In this document: in pieces, positions 41,440 to 52,903 of the stretch
Layout of the letters: every line of letters starts with the position of its first letter
How positions within the stretch are numbered: position 1 is the first letter of the stretch
Source of the DNA: Fonsecaea monophora
Taxonomy: Eukaryota; Ascomycota; Eurotiomycetes; Chaetothyriales; Herpotrichiellaceae
Assembly (NCBI RefSeq): GCF_001642475.1
Contig: NW_019173995.1
Span: forward strand, 62,001 to 126,000
Direction of reading: 5' to 3'
DNA length: 64,000 bases
Position numbers and translations under genes: made by a program
The notes under the pieces: generated by a model
Database searches by the model: none
What the model saw: only the letters and a program-made list of their open reading frames with translations
Told to the model about the DNA's origin: nothing

Positions 41440-42218
41440 CCAAAATCTCTCCCTCCTTCGGTTGTGCCTGCAGCAGTTGAGAGCCTATAGCGACCGCTTG
41501 CCACTCTGTTCCAAGCAGCCCTTGGAGTCCTTGGACACAACTCTCCATCCCCATCACACCCACCGCCGTCTCCAATCATTCTTCATCAACCGCCTCTCCC
41601 TCCCATTATCGTCATCCTCAGCTCGTCACGTCCTCCATCACCTTGTCCACTCTCACATCGTCTCTCACCCTTCTCTCTCTCACCTCTCACACCTCTCACA
41701 CCTCTCACCATCCCTTGGATCGCCTTCCTTTCGACGGGCTCTGACGCAGCCCTTCCGTCCGAACGCATACCCGCCCGCCTGCGAACACCTGATCATCTTT
41801 TCTGCCAGGGCCCGACACTTCGTACCATCTTACAAAGTTTTTTTTCCCTTTGTTGCCCGGACGCCTTCTAAGCAACTTAATATCTCAGCCCGGTCACCTC
41901 GCACACCCTTGCAGGAACTTCATCCCCTCTACTTACTTTCCTCCTCTCCCCCCCTCGCACCGCAGTGCTTGACGACTGCGCCCGCGCCGCCTCACATCGA
42001 CTCTCCCTCCCAACTGTTCGACCTCGAGCTGGTTCCGAGGTCGACGCTTTTTATCCTTCAGATTTCCTCGTACGCTCTGCGAGCAAGTCTCTGTTTGCTT
42101 TTCAACGCCTCGACGGCCCTTCCCTTACCCGTTTTCCTGTTAGCCTCGGTTGTTTCCTGGCCTGCGTCGACCCCCTTCGCTGGACCTGTGTCACCCACAC
42201 ACAATCTTTGGATAATTC
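41440..42218 (+). promoter_or_regulatory. CT-rich probable leader of the Zn2Cys6 gene
   Basis: The stretch is strongly pyrimidine-rich with many CTC/TCC runs, for example 41640-41720, as in core promoters and leaders of filamentous-fungal genes. Several upstream ATGs (for example 41965) lie before the main start, so upstream reading frames could reduce translation. The transcription start cannot be seen. Confidence 0.45.
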
Positions 42219-43689
42219 ATGGCGGCACAAATGGCGGATCCCCGGGATGCTCAACGTCCTCAGTACCCTCCTCCTCCGGACGACTCTATCCAGGGTGGCT
42301 ACTACTCACAACAATCTCCCCAGCGTCCTCCCGCGAGAGATGACCGGAGCCCATATCCTCCTCCAGAACCCGCGAGGCAGCAGTATCCAGACCCAAGGGC
42401 GGCTCATCCATATCCCCCTCCACAGGCATGGCCAAGTCAGCATGGGGCTTATCCTCACTACCCAGTAAGTCGCTTCTTTCCAAGTCGAGTTGAGATATGT
42501 TCAGCTGACAATCGGTAAACAAAAGGACCCTGCGCATCCAGCATACGCATATCCCCCAAGGCCTGATCTGGGACAGCCCCCACCACCCATGCAACCGGAT
42601 GCGTACCGCCTTCCACCAGTGTATGCGCATCCCCACGCAGGCTACTATGCTCCTCCCTACCCCCCGCCTGCTCCAGCTGCTGCGCCGCGACAACGTACCG
42701 CCATAGCCTGCAAGTACTGCCGGAAGAGAAAGGTATGCATGATATCTCTCGGCGCGAAGATAGTTGAGGGACATGCACTAATGTCAGATTAGATTCGGTG
42801 CTCAGGCTATGACAGTTCTCCGGATGGCCGCTGTCAAAACTGTGTGCGGTTCAACCAGCAGTGCTTGTTCCATCCCGTCTCGTCTCAGGCTGCCTTTGTC
42901 CCCGCCAATGCGGTTTATGGACCCAATGCCGCGCGGGCTCCCATCGCAGGTCAACCTGATGGTCGAGCCGGCCAAAATGGACACCATTATCCCCGGGAGG
43001 GTGACCCGCCGCCAATGCTCTATGGTGCCCACGGCCAACCTCTAGGACCCGCTGGACCTCATGGCCAACCCCAGTACAACTATCCACCGCCACCGCCACC
43101 TGGTTATTCTCCTGCGCCTTACCCCTACTCGTATCCTCCTGCTGGACCATCGTATGACGCACATGGGCAGGCTCAAGCTGCTCAGCATGATGAACGTGTC
43201 AGTCTTAAACGTCCCCCTCCTGATGATGACCCCCACAATGAGAATTCTCATGCATCCCAGTCTCCCCATCCCAGCTCGCGTGCGCGCAACAGTACATATG
43301 AGTCACGCCAAAACAGCAGTGGTAGCTATGATTATGCGGATCATACTCCCGGTGCGCCTACCTCGCCGGCTACGTCGACCATGAGCTATCAATCCTTCCC
43401 TCAACAGCCGGCTCGCTATCCCAATGGCACTCAATCTCAAAAGGGCAACGTGTCTCCGTCTGGTCTGACGCCGCAGTCGGCGCAGAGCTACAATTCGCCC
43501 CATCAAGCGCCGACCTACGATGACGGCAGAACTCCGCCACCTAATCAACCTGGTTCGGCAGGCTCCTCTGCCAACGGTAGAAGTGGCATGAAGGTGCATG
43601 AGATGCTTGAACACACCCGGACTGCAGCTCCGGACCTACGAGGCAAGAACGACAACGAGATGCTGAGCAAGCTGGATGGCAAGAAATAA
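42219..43689 (+). CDS. Zn2Cys6 DNA-binding regulator, Pro/Gln-rich
   Basis: Exons 42219-42464, 42526-42732 and 42793-43689 (introns 61 and 60 nt) give 449 residues. The zinc cluster is C144-x2-C147-x6-C154-x10-C165-x2-C168-x6-C175. The second intron falls inside it between K151 and I152, and splicing restores KRKIRCSGYDSS. The rest is low complexity: Pro/Tyr/Gln-rich before the cluster and in the middle, then Ser/Gln/Asn/His-rich. A short conserved-looking C-terminal segment ends KVHEMLEHTRTAAPDLRGKN. The large fungal-specific regulatory domain found after many zinc clusters is absent. It probably acts in the nucleus, but targets are unknown. It sits alone with 7.4 kb of gene-free DNA upstream and 3.6 kb downstream. 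Confidence 0.9.
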
Positions 43690-45023
43690 TGACAGCTTGC
43701 TTGTGCTCTCCGTCCCGCCTTTTTCGTCCTCTCCTCACAGAGGCCCTGGGATTTTCCCGTAAGAACCCAGCGGGCCCTGTTTTCCTCCCACAGGAGTTGG
43801 CTCGGAGAGCATGCTCATCACCCCTGTTATCAACTCCATCGTGCAATGCGTGCACTTCGGGCTTTCAGGACGTTCGTCGGGTCTCAGCGACATCGGGTTA
43901 CATGGATTTTTTTTTCGTTTTGCAAAACAATACACACCTCGGGGCGACCCACATCTCTTTATTTTCATCGTTATCGGTCTTTACTGGAATTTCGCCAGTG
44001 AATCGGACGGAAAGGGCTAAAATGGGATAAGATAAACCATTGGGTGGCTGTTTGATCAAGTTCTCTTTCTCTCGGAAGATCGCAAAGCTGTTACGACTTT
44101 TTTGCCCCTTGGCCCTCGGCTATCAGAGCCCGATTCACCTTTTGCGAACGTTGAACGAAATGCAACATTGGGTGGCTATGTGAATTTTTTTGTTTTTGAC
44201 TTAATGCGCTACTGTACCTGGGAAGGCTGTCTGAATCCTTTTTGTTATTTTGTTTTTTTTCCAAGCAGAAAAGAAAACCAAACGCGCGTTGCAACCTTGT
44301 GTACTCATAGTACTTTTTCACCACCTCTCTCGGGTCATCGGACAGCGGCTCTGTTTGAAGCCGGTCCTTCTCAAGCTCTCTGATCAAGACGGGTTCTTCA
44401 ACAAATTTCGATGAGATCAAACGAGGGTGGACAGAGTGAGCGGCGGAACAAATCTACTGACTGAACGGGTGAGATGGGCGTTTGGAGACACTGGAGTTGT
44501 TAATGGGCGAAGAGAAGAGGCAAGATGATTCTGTCTGGGCTTGGACTCTGTGGCATCGGCCGCAACAACTGGCAAGAAACACTCAGCACAGCCTGACGAT
44601 CCGGAGATGTTTGAGCTCGGTGGGATTCTTGTTTTGTGCCGGCACACTGGGAAAGGACGGGATGGAACAATGGAGGTCTGTTGAGCTTTGTTTACTAGTG
44701 GTGCTAGTTTCTGAATGCTTATCACCTTTGTTTAGTTTCTGGTCAGAGTGTCTTTTTGTCAGCGAGTACGAGTAGTTCAGTCGGTCGGCTATGAGATCTG
44801 CCCAATCGCGTTTCCTACAGCGCTGAAAGGATGTGATCCCCTGGTCCCAGCTGGAACCAATCCGTAGCGGCGACTTGTGCGGGAGGAGATGTCTGGAACT
44901 ATGGCGATCAAGGGCTGCCTGAGCAGTGGTCTTGGGGCAAAGGTATTGGACGTGCCGTGATTCCGTCATTCGCCATCCACAAATAGCGATGCAGAGAGGG
45001 ATGGTGAAACCGAGTACTTTTCA

Positions 45024-45262
45024 AGGCATGCATGCATGTATGCACGACATTTATTTTTTCCCCATGAACCTTTTTTGTTCTGAGGAGCAGGAGGGGTTAT
45101 CGGAAGGGGGATGGGGGAGGGTTTGCCTATCTATTATCATTACCCGATTTCCGAAGTTCCGGCTTCACGAACGACGGGAGGAAGGGAGGGAGGGAGGGTA
45201 TGCGATGCGCGTATGCACGCGTGCATGCAGGCATGCATGGCATGGCATGCACTGGATATGCA
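45024..45262. repeat. GCATGC-rich alternating purine-pyrimidine cluster
   Basis: Two blocks, at about 45024-45047 and 45198-45262, carry repeated GCATGC, TGCATG and GCATGG words in non-coding DNA. The alternation could favour Z-DNA or cruciform structure. No function is known. Confidence 0.5.
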
Positions 45263-46006
45263 GGTTCGGGAGGGGAAGGGGCGGTGCGCGGGACGAGACT
45301 TTTTTTTTTATTCAACCGTTTTTCCTTTGTTTTTGGCCTCTCTTCGGGCTGAGTTTTTTCCAGAGTTTGTGTTTTTGGTTTGGCCGCATTTCAGGTCGCA
45401 TAACCGCATGGCCGCCACCGATACGATGCGATGCCGCGGCGGGCGGGCGCGCATGAACCCCCAATTTTTAGGTAATTGAACTTGACTTGCTCCGACCGAC
45501 TGACCGACCGTCCAACCGACCGATTACCTTCCCGCCCGTCCCTTTTTGCCAATCTGCCCTGCATGCATTTTTAAGGTACCGCATCCCCTATCAGCTGCCA
45601 GTTTGCCAAGGGAGGATTGCAGATTCGATTGTCGATAAGCGGGGGGATGGGGGTGTGTGGGAGAGTAGGAGTATGACAGGTGACTCGGAACTTTTTTGAT
45701 CCTGTTGGTATTTGTAGAGGGAGAACTTCTACTTGGTATTAGAGGACGATGGAACGGAATAGAGAGAGGAACCGCGCATGGGAGTTTAGTCTCAGCTGAG
45801 GGGTAGAAACAATCATAACACTGCCATGATGCTGACGATGGTTGATGGGGGGTGGGTGGGGGCAACTTTTGGGGGCCATTTGTCTGACTTTAACTGCCGT
45901 TTAGGTACCGTACCTATGTAGGGAGTGCTATAACTGGTACCTTTCTAGGTAGGCTTCCAGGTGCTTCTACTGTACCAATCCAGAGAGGTAGATGGTCTTC
46001 TAGCTG

Positions 46007-46038
46007 GCCTACTTGCCTACTTGCCTACTTGTCTACTT
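46007..46038. repeat. Tandem 8-bp repeat GCCTACTT
   Basis: Three exact copies and one single-base variant of GCCTACTT follow each other, beside further CCTA/TACC words. Non-coding. Confidence 0.75.
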
Positions 46039-47303
46039 ACCTAGCAGGCCTACATTTAACCTTACTTAGTCGGTACCTAAGGTACTATGTAATGGTGCCT
46101 AACTTTCTATCTATCGGTAGCCCACCCGGCAAAGATACCCTCTCACAATCCTGTACATTCACACATCCTCGTAACCATTTCAAACTGCGGCCACCCGCAC
46201 AAGGCTGAAAATACCTATCAACCCCCTTTTCCGTGTCACCTGAATTGACTCACTCACTTGAGCAGCGTACGAGGTACTCGGGTACAGCACCCTCAACGCC
46301 TCATCATAATACGACAAAACACAAAACAACACAGTACAGTGTACACAACACCAAGGAAGACGCAATGGAAAACAAAAAGCAAAAAACCAAAAAAAACTAA
46401 AACTCCAATGAGAATGGGAATGGGAATGGAAGAGGGAACTCTTAGAGGTCAGTGTCAGCCCCTGGTGAGTGAATCGGTAGAGCTCTTTGCTATTGCTATC
46501 GCTAGCGCTATCGCCATTGACTACCTTGCTTTGCCATGTCATGCTATGCCATTGCTTGTCCTTGTCCACGCTCGCCATCCATGGACTCTGTGTTTCTTGC
46601 ATGCACGCACCACGTTCTGTCTAGCTCCTCAGTCATGCCCGTAGTCAGAACCAGCACAGCGACTCGGTCTGTACCTTTTGCCCTCGAGTAAAGGCACTGT
46701 CCCAAGTCGTGTCCATGTTCAATGTCTCAATCTCCTGTGTTTTTCTTGATTTTTCGCTTTTCATTTTTTCGTGTGCGTGTGAGATCTTTTCTTTTTTCTT
46801 TTCCCACCCAGTCGCCCTTTTGCTCAAGGGGCCGAGTCGGGGGGTCTTTTTCGGTTCCTTGTTTTCCCTCTCAAGTAGGTACCAATCCTTCAGGTCTGGA
46901 CAACAGGTCACTCGCTCGCTCGCTCATGGGGAATGGGGGACAGAGTCTTTTTCTTGGGTCTTGTTTCGTTTTCTGGTGTTTCTCTGTCGAGCACTTGTTC
47001 ATCCATGATCCAGCCATCCATCTCCAAGTGCAAGCTAGCTCTTCTCGCGAGTCGCGACGCATCTGGCATCACGCGTTTCATACCCTCATAGCAAGTCGTC
47101 ACCATCATTTTTCTCATCATCCTTGACATGAATTCGTTTCTGCCATCACACGACCAGTGCATCGCATCGCATTGTATTGCACTGTAGGCATTCTTGATCC
47201 ACCATTGTTTTTCCGGAAAAGTTACATCTGATCATCTCTTTCTCACCATCGGTTTCACCTCTTGTTTCGAAGGGCTAGAGCGGTAACTGGCACCAAGTTG
47301 CTC

Positions 47304-50300
47304 TCAAGATTCGGGTTCTTCGTCAATCGTCTCATCAATGTGGAGCTGGAGGCGCTGGCCATGCAGGCGGTAACTGCGCTCGACAGCAGTGGTTTCGCTA
47401 TTGGTGATGCGCTGAGGATATGGAGATCCGACAAGATGGGTGCCGAAGCCGGGCGTGGTGAGACGGCGAGGGCCTCGCTTGGGTGAGTAGTCAGTCTGAG
47501 GAACTGGCGAGTAACCTTCCCAGCCGGAACCGGGGCCACGATCCTCGGGGGGCCCACGGACCACCGCCATGTCTGGGCTGGACGACGCGTCCGAGTAGCG
47601 GGTGTAGTTTGGAGAAGAGTGAGGCGCCGCCACCCCCGACCTGCTGACGACCTCGTCATCCTCGTCATCTTCTTCGATAGGACCGATACCAGCCGAAGGC
47701 ACACGACCCATGATGCGTCGCAAAGGAGAGCCCCTCGCAGTTGTTGGACTGTTGGTCGGAGTCATGACTGGACTACGCATAGCCGCACGCTCAGCTTGGG
47801 TTGTAGTTTCGCCAAAGAGACCATCCAAGAATTCGTCGATGCCGTCGGCACGGTTGGTGTTGGCGACACTGGCGTCAAGAGCAGAAGTGGGTTGCAAGGT
47901 TGCGAAGAAGTTTCCGTCGTCAGGAGAACGAATGGTAACACCGCGACGCTCACGATAGTTGTTGGGTCCTTGAAACAAGCTCGGCTGCTCAGCAGCGGCA
48001 TCAGTTCGACCAAAAGCAACGTTCAGAGGCGGCCCAAAGATTGCTGCAGCAGGTTGAAGGCGGATTCCTCCACCAGCAGTGGTGGTGGTAGCTGGTTCTT
48101 TACCTTTGCCTTTGTTGTTATTGTTCCGAGCAGTGCTGATTCTCTGCGGAGAGGTAAAGTCACCGTTTCCCAAGCCTGCGCCGCCAAAGACAGTGCCGGT
48201 GCCCAAGGTAGAGTCCGAGTTGCTGGGATTATGACGATGTCGCTGCTTCCAACCCGCCGGGGGCTCGAATGCTGGAGACTCTGGATTGAACGGCTGCTTG
48301 AGAACAGTGCCCGAACGGGCGGTGCGCTGCTGAGGGAGCTCTCCGACAATCGTAGGACCAGGCCCATTGGTGGCGTTACTGTTGCTGATGCCGGCCAACT
48401 CAATGTTCTGCAAACCAGCTCCCAACCCCTGGGTCTCTGCATCATACGCACCCTGTCTGTGCATGGGGACTTGCTGATCTGACGGTGGAGCTTCACCAAC
48501 CTGTCTGAGCACTTCGCGCATGGCCTTGAGTGCCTGCTCCGGATCGTCAATATTGTCGGCGTATTCTCCTTCTTCAATGCCGTCCTCTTCATAGAGAACA
48601 TCGTCTGCATTCCACCCATCAGAAGAATACTGATCTTGACCGCTGAGGGAATTCGCGGTGGGGACGCCGGAACCAGATTCTTGACCATTGTTGCTGCTTC
48701 CAGTGCCAGTGAATGGATTGACAGGGTCGACATGAGCGGCACCAACGGTGAAGTCGTTGTTGAAGTGGCCTGTACCAGGATACTGCTGATGCACGGGTGT
48801 CGGTGGGTCAACGCCCATCTGGCCCATGTAAGCGTTCCAGCCAACCTTGATCATGTCGGCCATGATTCGCGTCTCCAACACGGAGAATTGTGCACGCTTC
48901 AGATCGAGACCGACCTCGGTAGGCATGAACAAGATATGGCCCTCCGAATCACGGACGACTTCGAGATATGGCTCGATGCCGATGAGTTTGCGGGTCTGCG
49001 ACTCCATGACACCCATGCCGATGTTCAAGATTTCAAACCACATTCCAATGTCCTGGTCCGACAAATGGGTAGGGTGGACAGACAAGGTCTGAAATGGCCA
49101 GTAACGGGCATGCTTGCTGATGCGGAACCCACACGACAACGCCTGAGAGGACTCGACGATGTCTGCACGCTGGCGCTCGGAGAAGCCGGGGGCGTTGAGG
49201 CCGGCAAAGACGAAATCCATCAACAGTTTGTTGTCCAGACCGACTTCGCGAGGAATGCCTCTGGAAGAGTCGACTTTGACAATCAGCACGTCAAGTTGCT
49301 TCTTATACGCGTCGAACATGGCCATGACCTGACGGACGGTGTAGAGTCTGACGGAAAACCAAGGGAACTGGAGATGTCATGGTCAGAACAGGGTGTCTGT
49401 CTGGTGGGATGAATCAGTGCGAAATGGCTTACCTTGTACAAAGTACTGATCATACTCTCAAAGGTGCGTTGCATGCTCCGATTCGCGAATTGGGACTGCA
49501 CAAAAGCTGTCAGTTTTTTAGTTTTTTTGACTCATTGCGGCAGTTCAACTTTTTGAAGACAGAGAAATAAGAAATTCTAAAAAAGGCTCACCCGCTGTGG
49601 ATATTCAGCATGACGAACCATGCAGGTGAGTTCCTCGTTGGTCATGAAGCCCTTGTAACCCGACGAGAAGATGTCGCGGTTCGGCACCAACTTGGGGGAG
49701 CCATACTGCTCACTGTCAAAGTGGATGCACTTTGCGCGGGGGAACATGTCCTTCATCAACTCGCCCTGGTTACTCAAGAAAACCTCGACATTGCGCTGGC
49801 CAATCTTGGGGATGCGCATGAGCTTCAGCCCGAAGCCGTGTTCCCAATCTTGCTCGGCCGTGCGTGGCGCCGTGAGCTCGACGTAGCAATCCATCGTCTT
49901 TCCAGTCGAGCGTTCCATGATGATGTGGATTGGGTACCCGGACACGTGCGGCTCGATCAGGTGGTTCGAGGGGATGTACTTGCAGATGAACTGCTGCATC
50001 TCGGCGACGCTGATCGTGTAGGGGATCTGAGGGGGGCAACATGGGACATGGTGAGCACGAGTCCCATTTGCGAACGACTGATCCAAAAATGCATGCAGAT
50101 GGAAGCTTTTGCAGAGGAGGACGAGGAGGAAGGGAAGAAGAACAAAAAGCCAGCCATCCCTGTGAGCCACCACAGGACTTGCTTGCCCCTTTTTTGCCCC
50201 AGAACAACACAGCACAGTACAAAGTGACAGGCAGGTGACGGATCACTCGACGAACGCGAAAGACACAAAATCAAAGAAAAAAGCAACAGCAAAGCACATA

Positions 50301-50797
50301 TCAGAAGAATAGGAAACAAAACTCACATTCATGATCTTGAGCACACCATGACGGCGTGGCATCAGCAGCTGAGCTCGATCAGCAAACGGTGGCGGTGTAT
50401 TTGGGTCAAAGGGTACTGCCGGATCCGTCATGATGCGAAGAGGAACAGGTTGACTCGCTGGCAACGGCGGTGGTGCTTGATAAACAACGCCTGCTGAGAA
50501 GGGGTCGTTGTTTGGGATGTAGAAATTTGGAACTGAGGGTGTCGGCATGGTCAGGATTGGTGTTGCAGGCATAGCCCCATTCATCCCAGCCATGGTCAAC
50601 CCGTTCATGTTCATGCTGCCAACGCCAACACCGTGCTGCGGAGCAAGATGAATTCCTGGGTGGAAGTTGACAGGAGGAGGGGGAGGAGGCGCCAGTGGTC
50701 CGATCGAGGGGTATGGAATTCGCACATGGCCAGAGGACGCGTGGTAGCCATGATCATCGTCATTTGGCACCGAATCGAAGCCCGACTGGCCTTCCAT
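47304..50797 (-). CDS. Large RRM-type RNA-binding protein, unknown role
   Basis: Exons 50327-50797, 49592-50026, 49433-49495 and 47304-49367 give 1010 residues. Introns are 300, 96 and 65 nt. An N-terminal Pro/Met/Asn-rich stretch (about 1-145) precedes an RRM-like domain built across the first junction: RNP2-like GVLKIMNIPYT and RNP1-like MDCYVEL, similar in style to hnRNP F/H-type RRMs. Residues to about 460 form a second folded-looking region (KVDSSRGIPREVGLDNKLL, SVHPTHLSDQDIGMWFEIL, EPYLEVVRDSEGHILFMP) that I cannot name. The remaining ~550 residues are disordered, rich in Asn, Gly, Ser and Pro, with Arg/Ser stretches near the end. RNA binding is inferred from the RRM. The pathway is unknown. 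Confidence 0.82.
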
Positions 50798-51739
50798 GGT
50801 GACAGGTTCTCAAGAGTAACGTTAAACACACATGAAAGAGGGGATGAGCAAGAGGGCGAGTGAGGAAGAAGAAGAAGGAATGAATGAAGCGAGAAAAGAA
50901 AGGTGTTGAAGGAGATGTTTGAGGAAGAAGAAGAGCAAGTGAGGAAGATGTCGAGAGAAAAGGGGGCTTAGAAGATTCAAAACAACAAAACAAAAGGAGG
51001 TCGAATGCAAGAGTGAGAGAAGAGATTTCCTGGCCATAAATCAGATCGACTGCCCTGTTTCTAGTCCGCCGCAAAATATGGTGACAGGTCGAAGATGGTG
51101 AGTCGGTGTATTGATTCACGGCGAGCAAAAAGCCAAATTCTGGCCTCACTTGGCCGTCTCCCTATACAAATGAGAGACTCGCCTTGGCGCCTGCCACACC
51201 GCACAGTGTAAAACCCCAGGAGAAAGTCACTGGCTGTACGTCAGCAGTGTCGTTGGCTCGGATGGCCGCCAGTGGTAAAAGTCGTTGTCCATCGCTGCTC
51301 GCCGACCTGAGCATCGGCACAGGGAAGGACGAACAAACTGGGGGCCTTCAGACTCTCACCCGGTCTTTCAGAGGGATCCGTCTGGGTCTAGTCATCATAA
51401 AACCATTTCTGTAAGGTCAGCATATGGGAAAGAAGGTGGTTTCCGAACAATGAATATTGTATTCAACATCTCCAGAGACCAGAATGATCAGAACCATGAC
51501 ACTAGTCCAGCAGCTCATTGTTCATCATCGGATATTGCCCATCGTTATCGCTAATGCTGCTCCAAACACTCTGTGTGACTGAAATGTTGTTGGATCGTAG
51601 TCACATGATCTCAGGGGTCGTGGTCCATCTGCAGCCTTGTGGGCTCAGCCAGAATGGCTGTCCTTGCAATGAGACCCGCCAACACGACCACTTGAGCACG
51701 ATCCGCGCTCTTGCGCTGTTATATTGTCGACTCTCAAAC
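50798..51739. other. RRM-gene upstream region and ARPC4 3' flank
   Basis: 942 bp between two minus-strand genes. Above the RRM-gene ATG, the coding strand is rich in CTT/TCC runs (about 50830-51010), typical of a leader or core promoter. No gene is recognised. Confidence 0.45.
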
Positions 51740-52463
51740 CTAGTCGAACTGCGGCCTGTCAATAATTGAGGAGTGGCTGACAACTCAAGGGGCTTACCGG
51801 AGTCAAGAATGATTCAGCCACAAAGCGAGCACGGGCGTTTAGCTGCACCCTGAATCAGTGTATGCCCGCAGACTGTAATTGGGCGTTTATGACTTACGAA
51901 GAGCTTCATCTCTGAAATTTCTTTGTCGACTTCCTCCATGAATTGGATAATGAAATCCACCAACTTATGCTTGAGCATTTCTTCCGTATGCGTGTTCGTG
52001 ATCAAGAACGAGATATCGTAACCCTACAGCTTGTCAGGTCGCGATCTTTTGGTGACGCCAGTGCCACCCACCTTGACTGGCTTCCGTCGTAGAATGAAGA
52101 AGGATTCGGCACGCTGAGTAAGGAAACGTGTGAACTTATGGACCAGAATATTCTCAATCTCGTCGGCCTGCTTTATTCTGATGCTCACTCGCACACTGTT
52201 GACGCTGGGTTCTATCAGGACTTTCTCGTTCTCATTGCGGGCAATCGTCAGAGGGTTTAACAGGACTTCGGGCGAACTGGCTGCTTCGATCTCGGGGACA
52301 TTGTGTCTTTCTGAGGCTTGTGAAGCGAAGTTGGAGAGAGAAAGAGCGGCGGTCAGAGAAGAACGGACACATTGAAGATACGGCCGCAGTGATTGGGACT
52401 GATCTCAATAGTCAGCAATTTCCACAAGCCAGATATCGAGTTGAGATGGAGCAGGCACACCAT
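51740..52463 (-). CDS. ARC19: Arp2/3 complex 20-kDa subunit ARPC4
   Basis: Five coding exons (52461-52463, 52072-52398, 51898-52023, 51798-51842, 51740-51748) give 169 residues, the family's length. The product is part of the actin-nucleating Arp2/3 complex. Reading after the start: SQSLRPYLQCVRSSL, ASERHNVPEIEAASSPEV, NENEKVLIEPSVNSVRVS, KQADEIENILVHKFTRFL, RAESFFILRRKPVKGYDIS, HTEEMLKHKLVDFIIQFMEE and LNARARFVAESFLTPFD, all classic ARPC4. Introns are 62, 48, 55 and 49 nt. The first coding exon is just ATG (donor GTGTGC) and the last is nine bases (TTCGACTAG). These two end exons are inferred from family ends and splice sites. The middle exons are certain. Retaining the last intron would add 12 other residues. 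Confidence 0.9.
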
Positions 52464-52903
52464 CTTCAATGCGCTCGCTCAATCGAGATTGGGAGCAGAG
52501 CCAAAAAAAATTCACCGGTACATGGACACTGGGTTGGATATGGAATCGAGACTGGTGTTCAGTGTGCTGTTTTGGTTCTTTGACATACAACTGGAGGATT
52601 GTTGCCTTTGGACTCAAGTTGAATGTCAAAGGGACTGTTTGGAGGGGAACTGCCCGCAAGATCCGTCATCCGCAGGCACGGCTGGTGTCTCTGCGCTCAC
52701 CTGCGGCTGCGAGGCTTGGCACTGGCCTTGTTTGGCGGGGAGTGGGTGACGTGCTGTTTTGTGCCTGACGAGCCTTGCATCTTTCGCCGCCTTCTAACAA
52801 TTTCCAAGCATTTTGTTTTCCTTCTACTTGTCCTTGCACTTTCTCGCATAAGACTTCTCGTCTCCTTCCCGCCTTTTGTCTTGCAGAATAGACTAGCACA
52901 AAG
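52464..52903. promoter_or_regulatory. Divergent promoter, ARPC4 / UBP6
   Basis: 440 bp separate two divergent housekeeping starts. A shared or back-to-back promoter is likely. A pyrimidine-rich stretch near 52806-52885 precedes UBP6. Confidence 0.5.

Larger units (their letters stand above)
34790..42218. other. 7.4-kb gene-poor region upstream of a Zn2Cys6 regulator
   Basis: No frame here is convincing as a protein, and none joins into a spliced gene I recognise. It contains one exact TACCGAGTAC-motif copy in reverse orientation (35519-35528), a 21-base C run (41087-41107) and a CT-rich stretch from about 41440 to the start codon. The last few hundred bases are probably the promoter and 5' leader of the regulator. 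I see no intact transposon, tRNA or rRNA gene. Undetected non-coding RNAs cannot be excluded by eye. Confidence 0.5.
43690..47303. other. 3.6-kb convergent non-coding region
   Basis: The gap lies between the 3' ends of the zinc-cluster gene (+) and the RRM gene (-). It holds T-rich stretches (for example near 43905-43920), clustered GCATGC-type alternating sequence (45024-45262), and a tandem GCCTACTT repeat (46007-46038). Frames such as 44926-45456 look non-coding. For a tail-to-tail gap this is very long. Confidence 0.5.

Noticed and set aside
44926..45456. 176-codon plus-strand frame in the convergent gap
   Set aside because: Driven by simple GCATGC and T-rich sequence, with no motif or start context.
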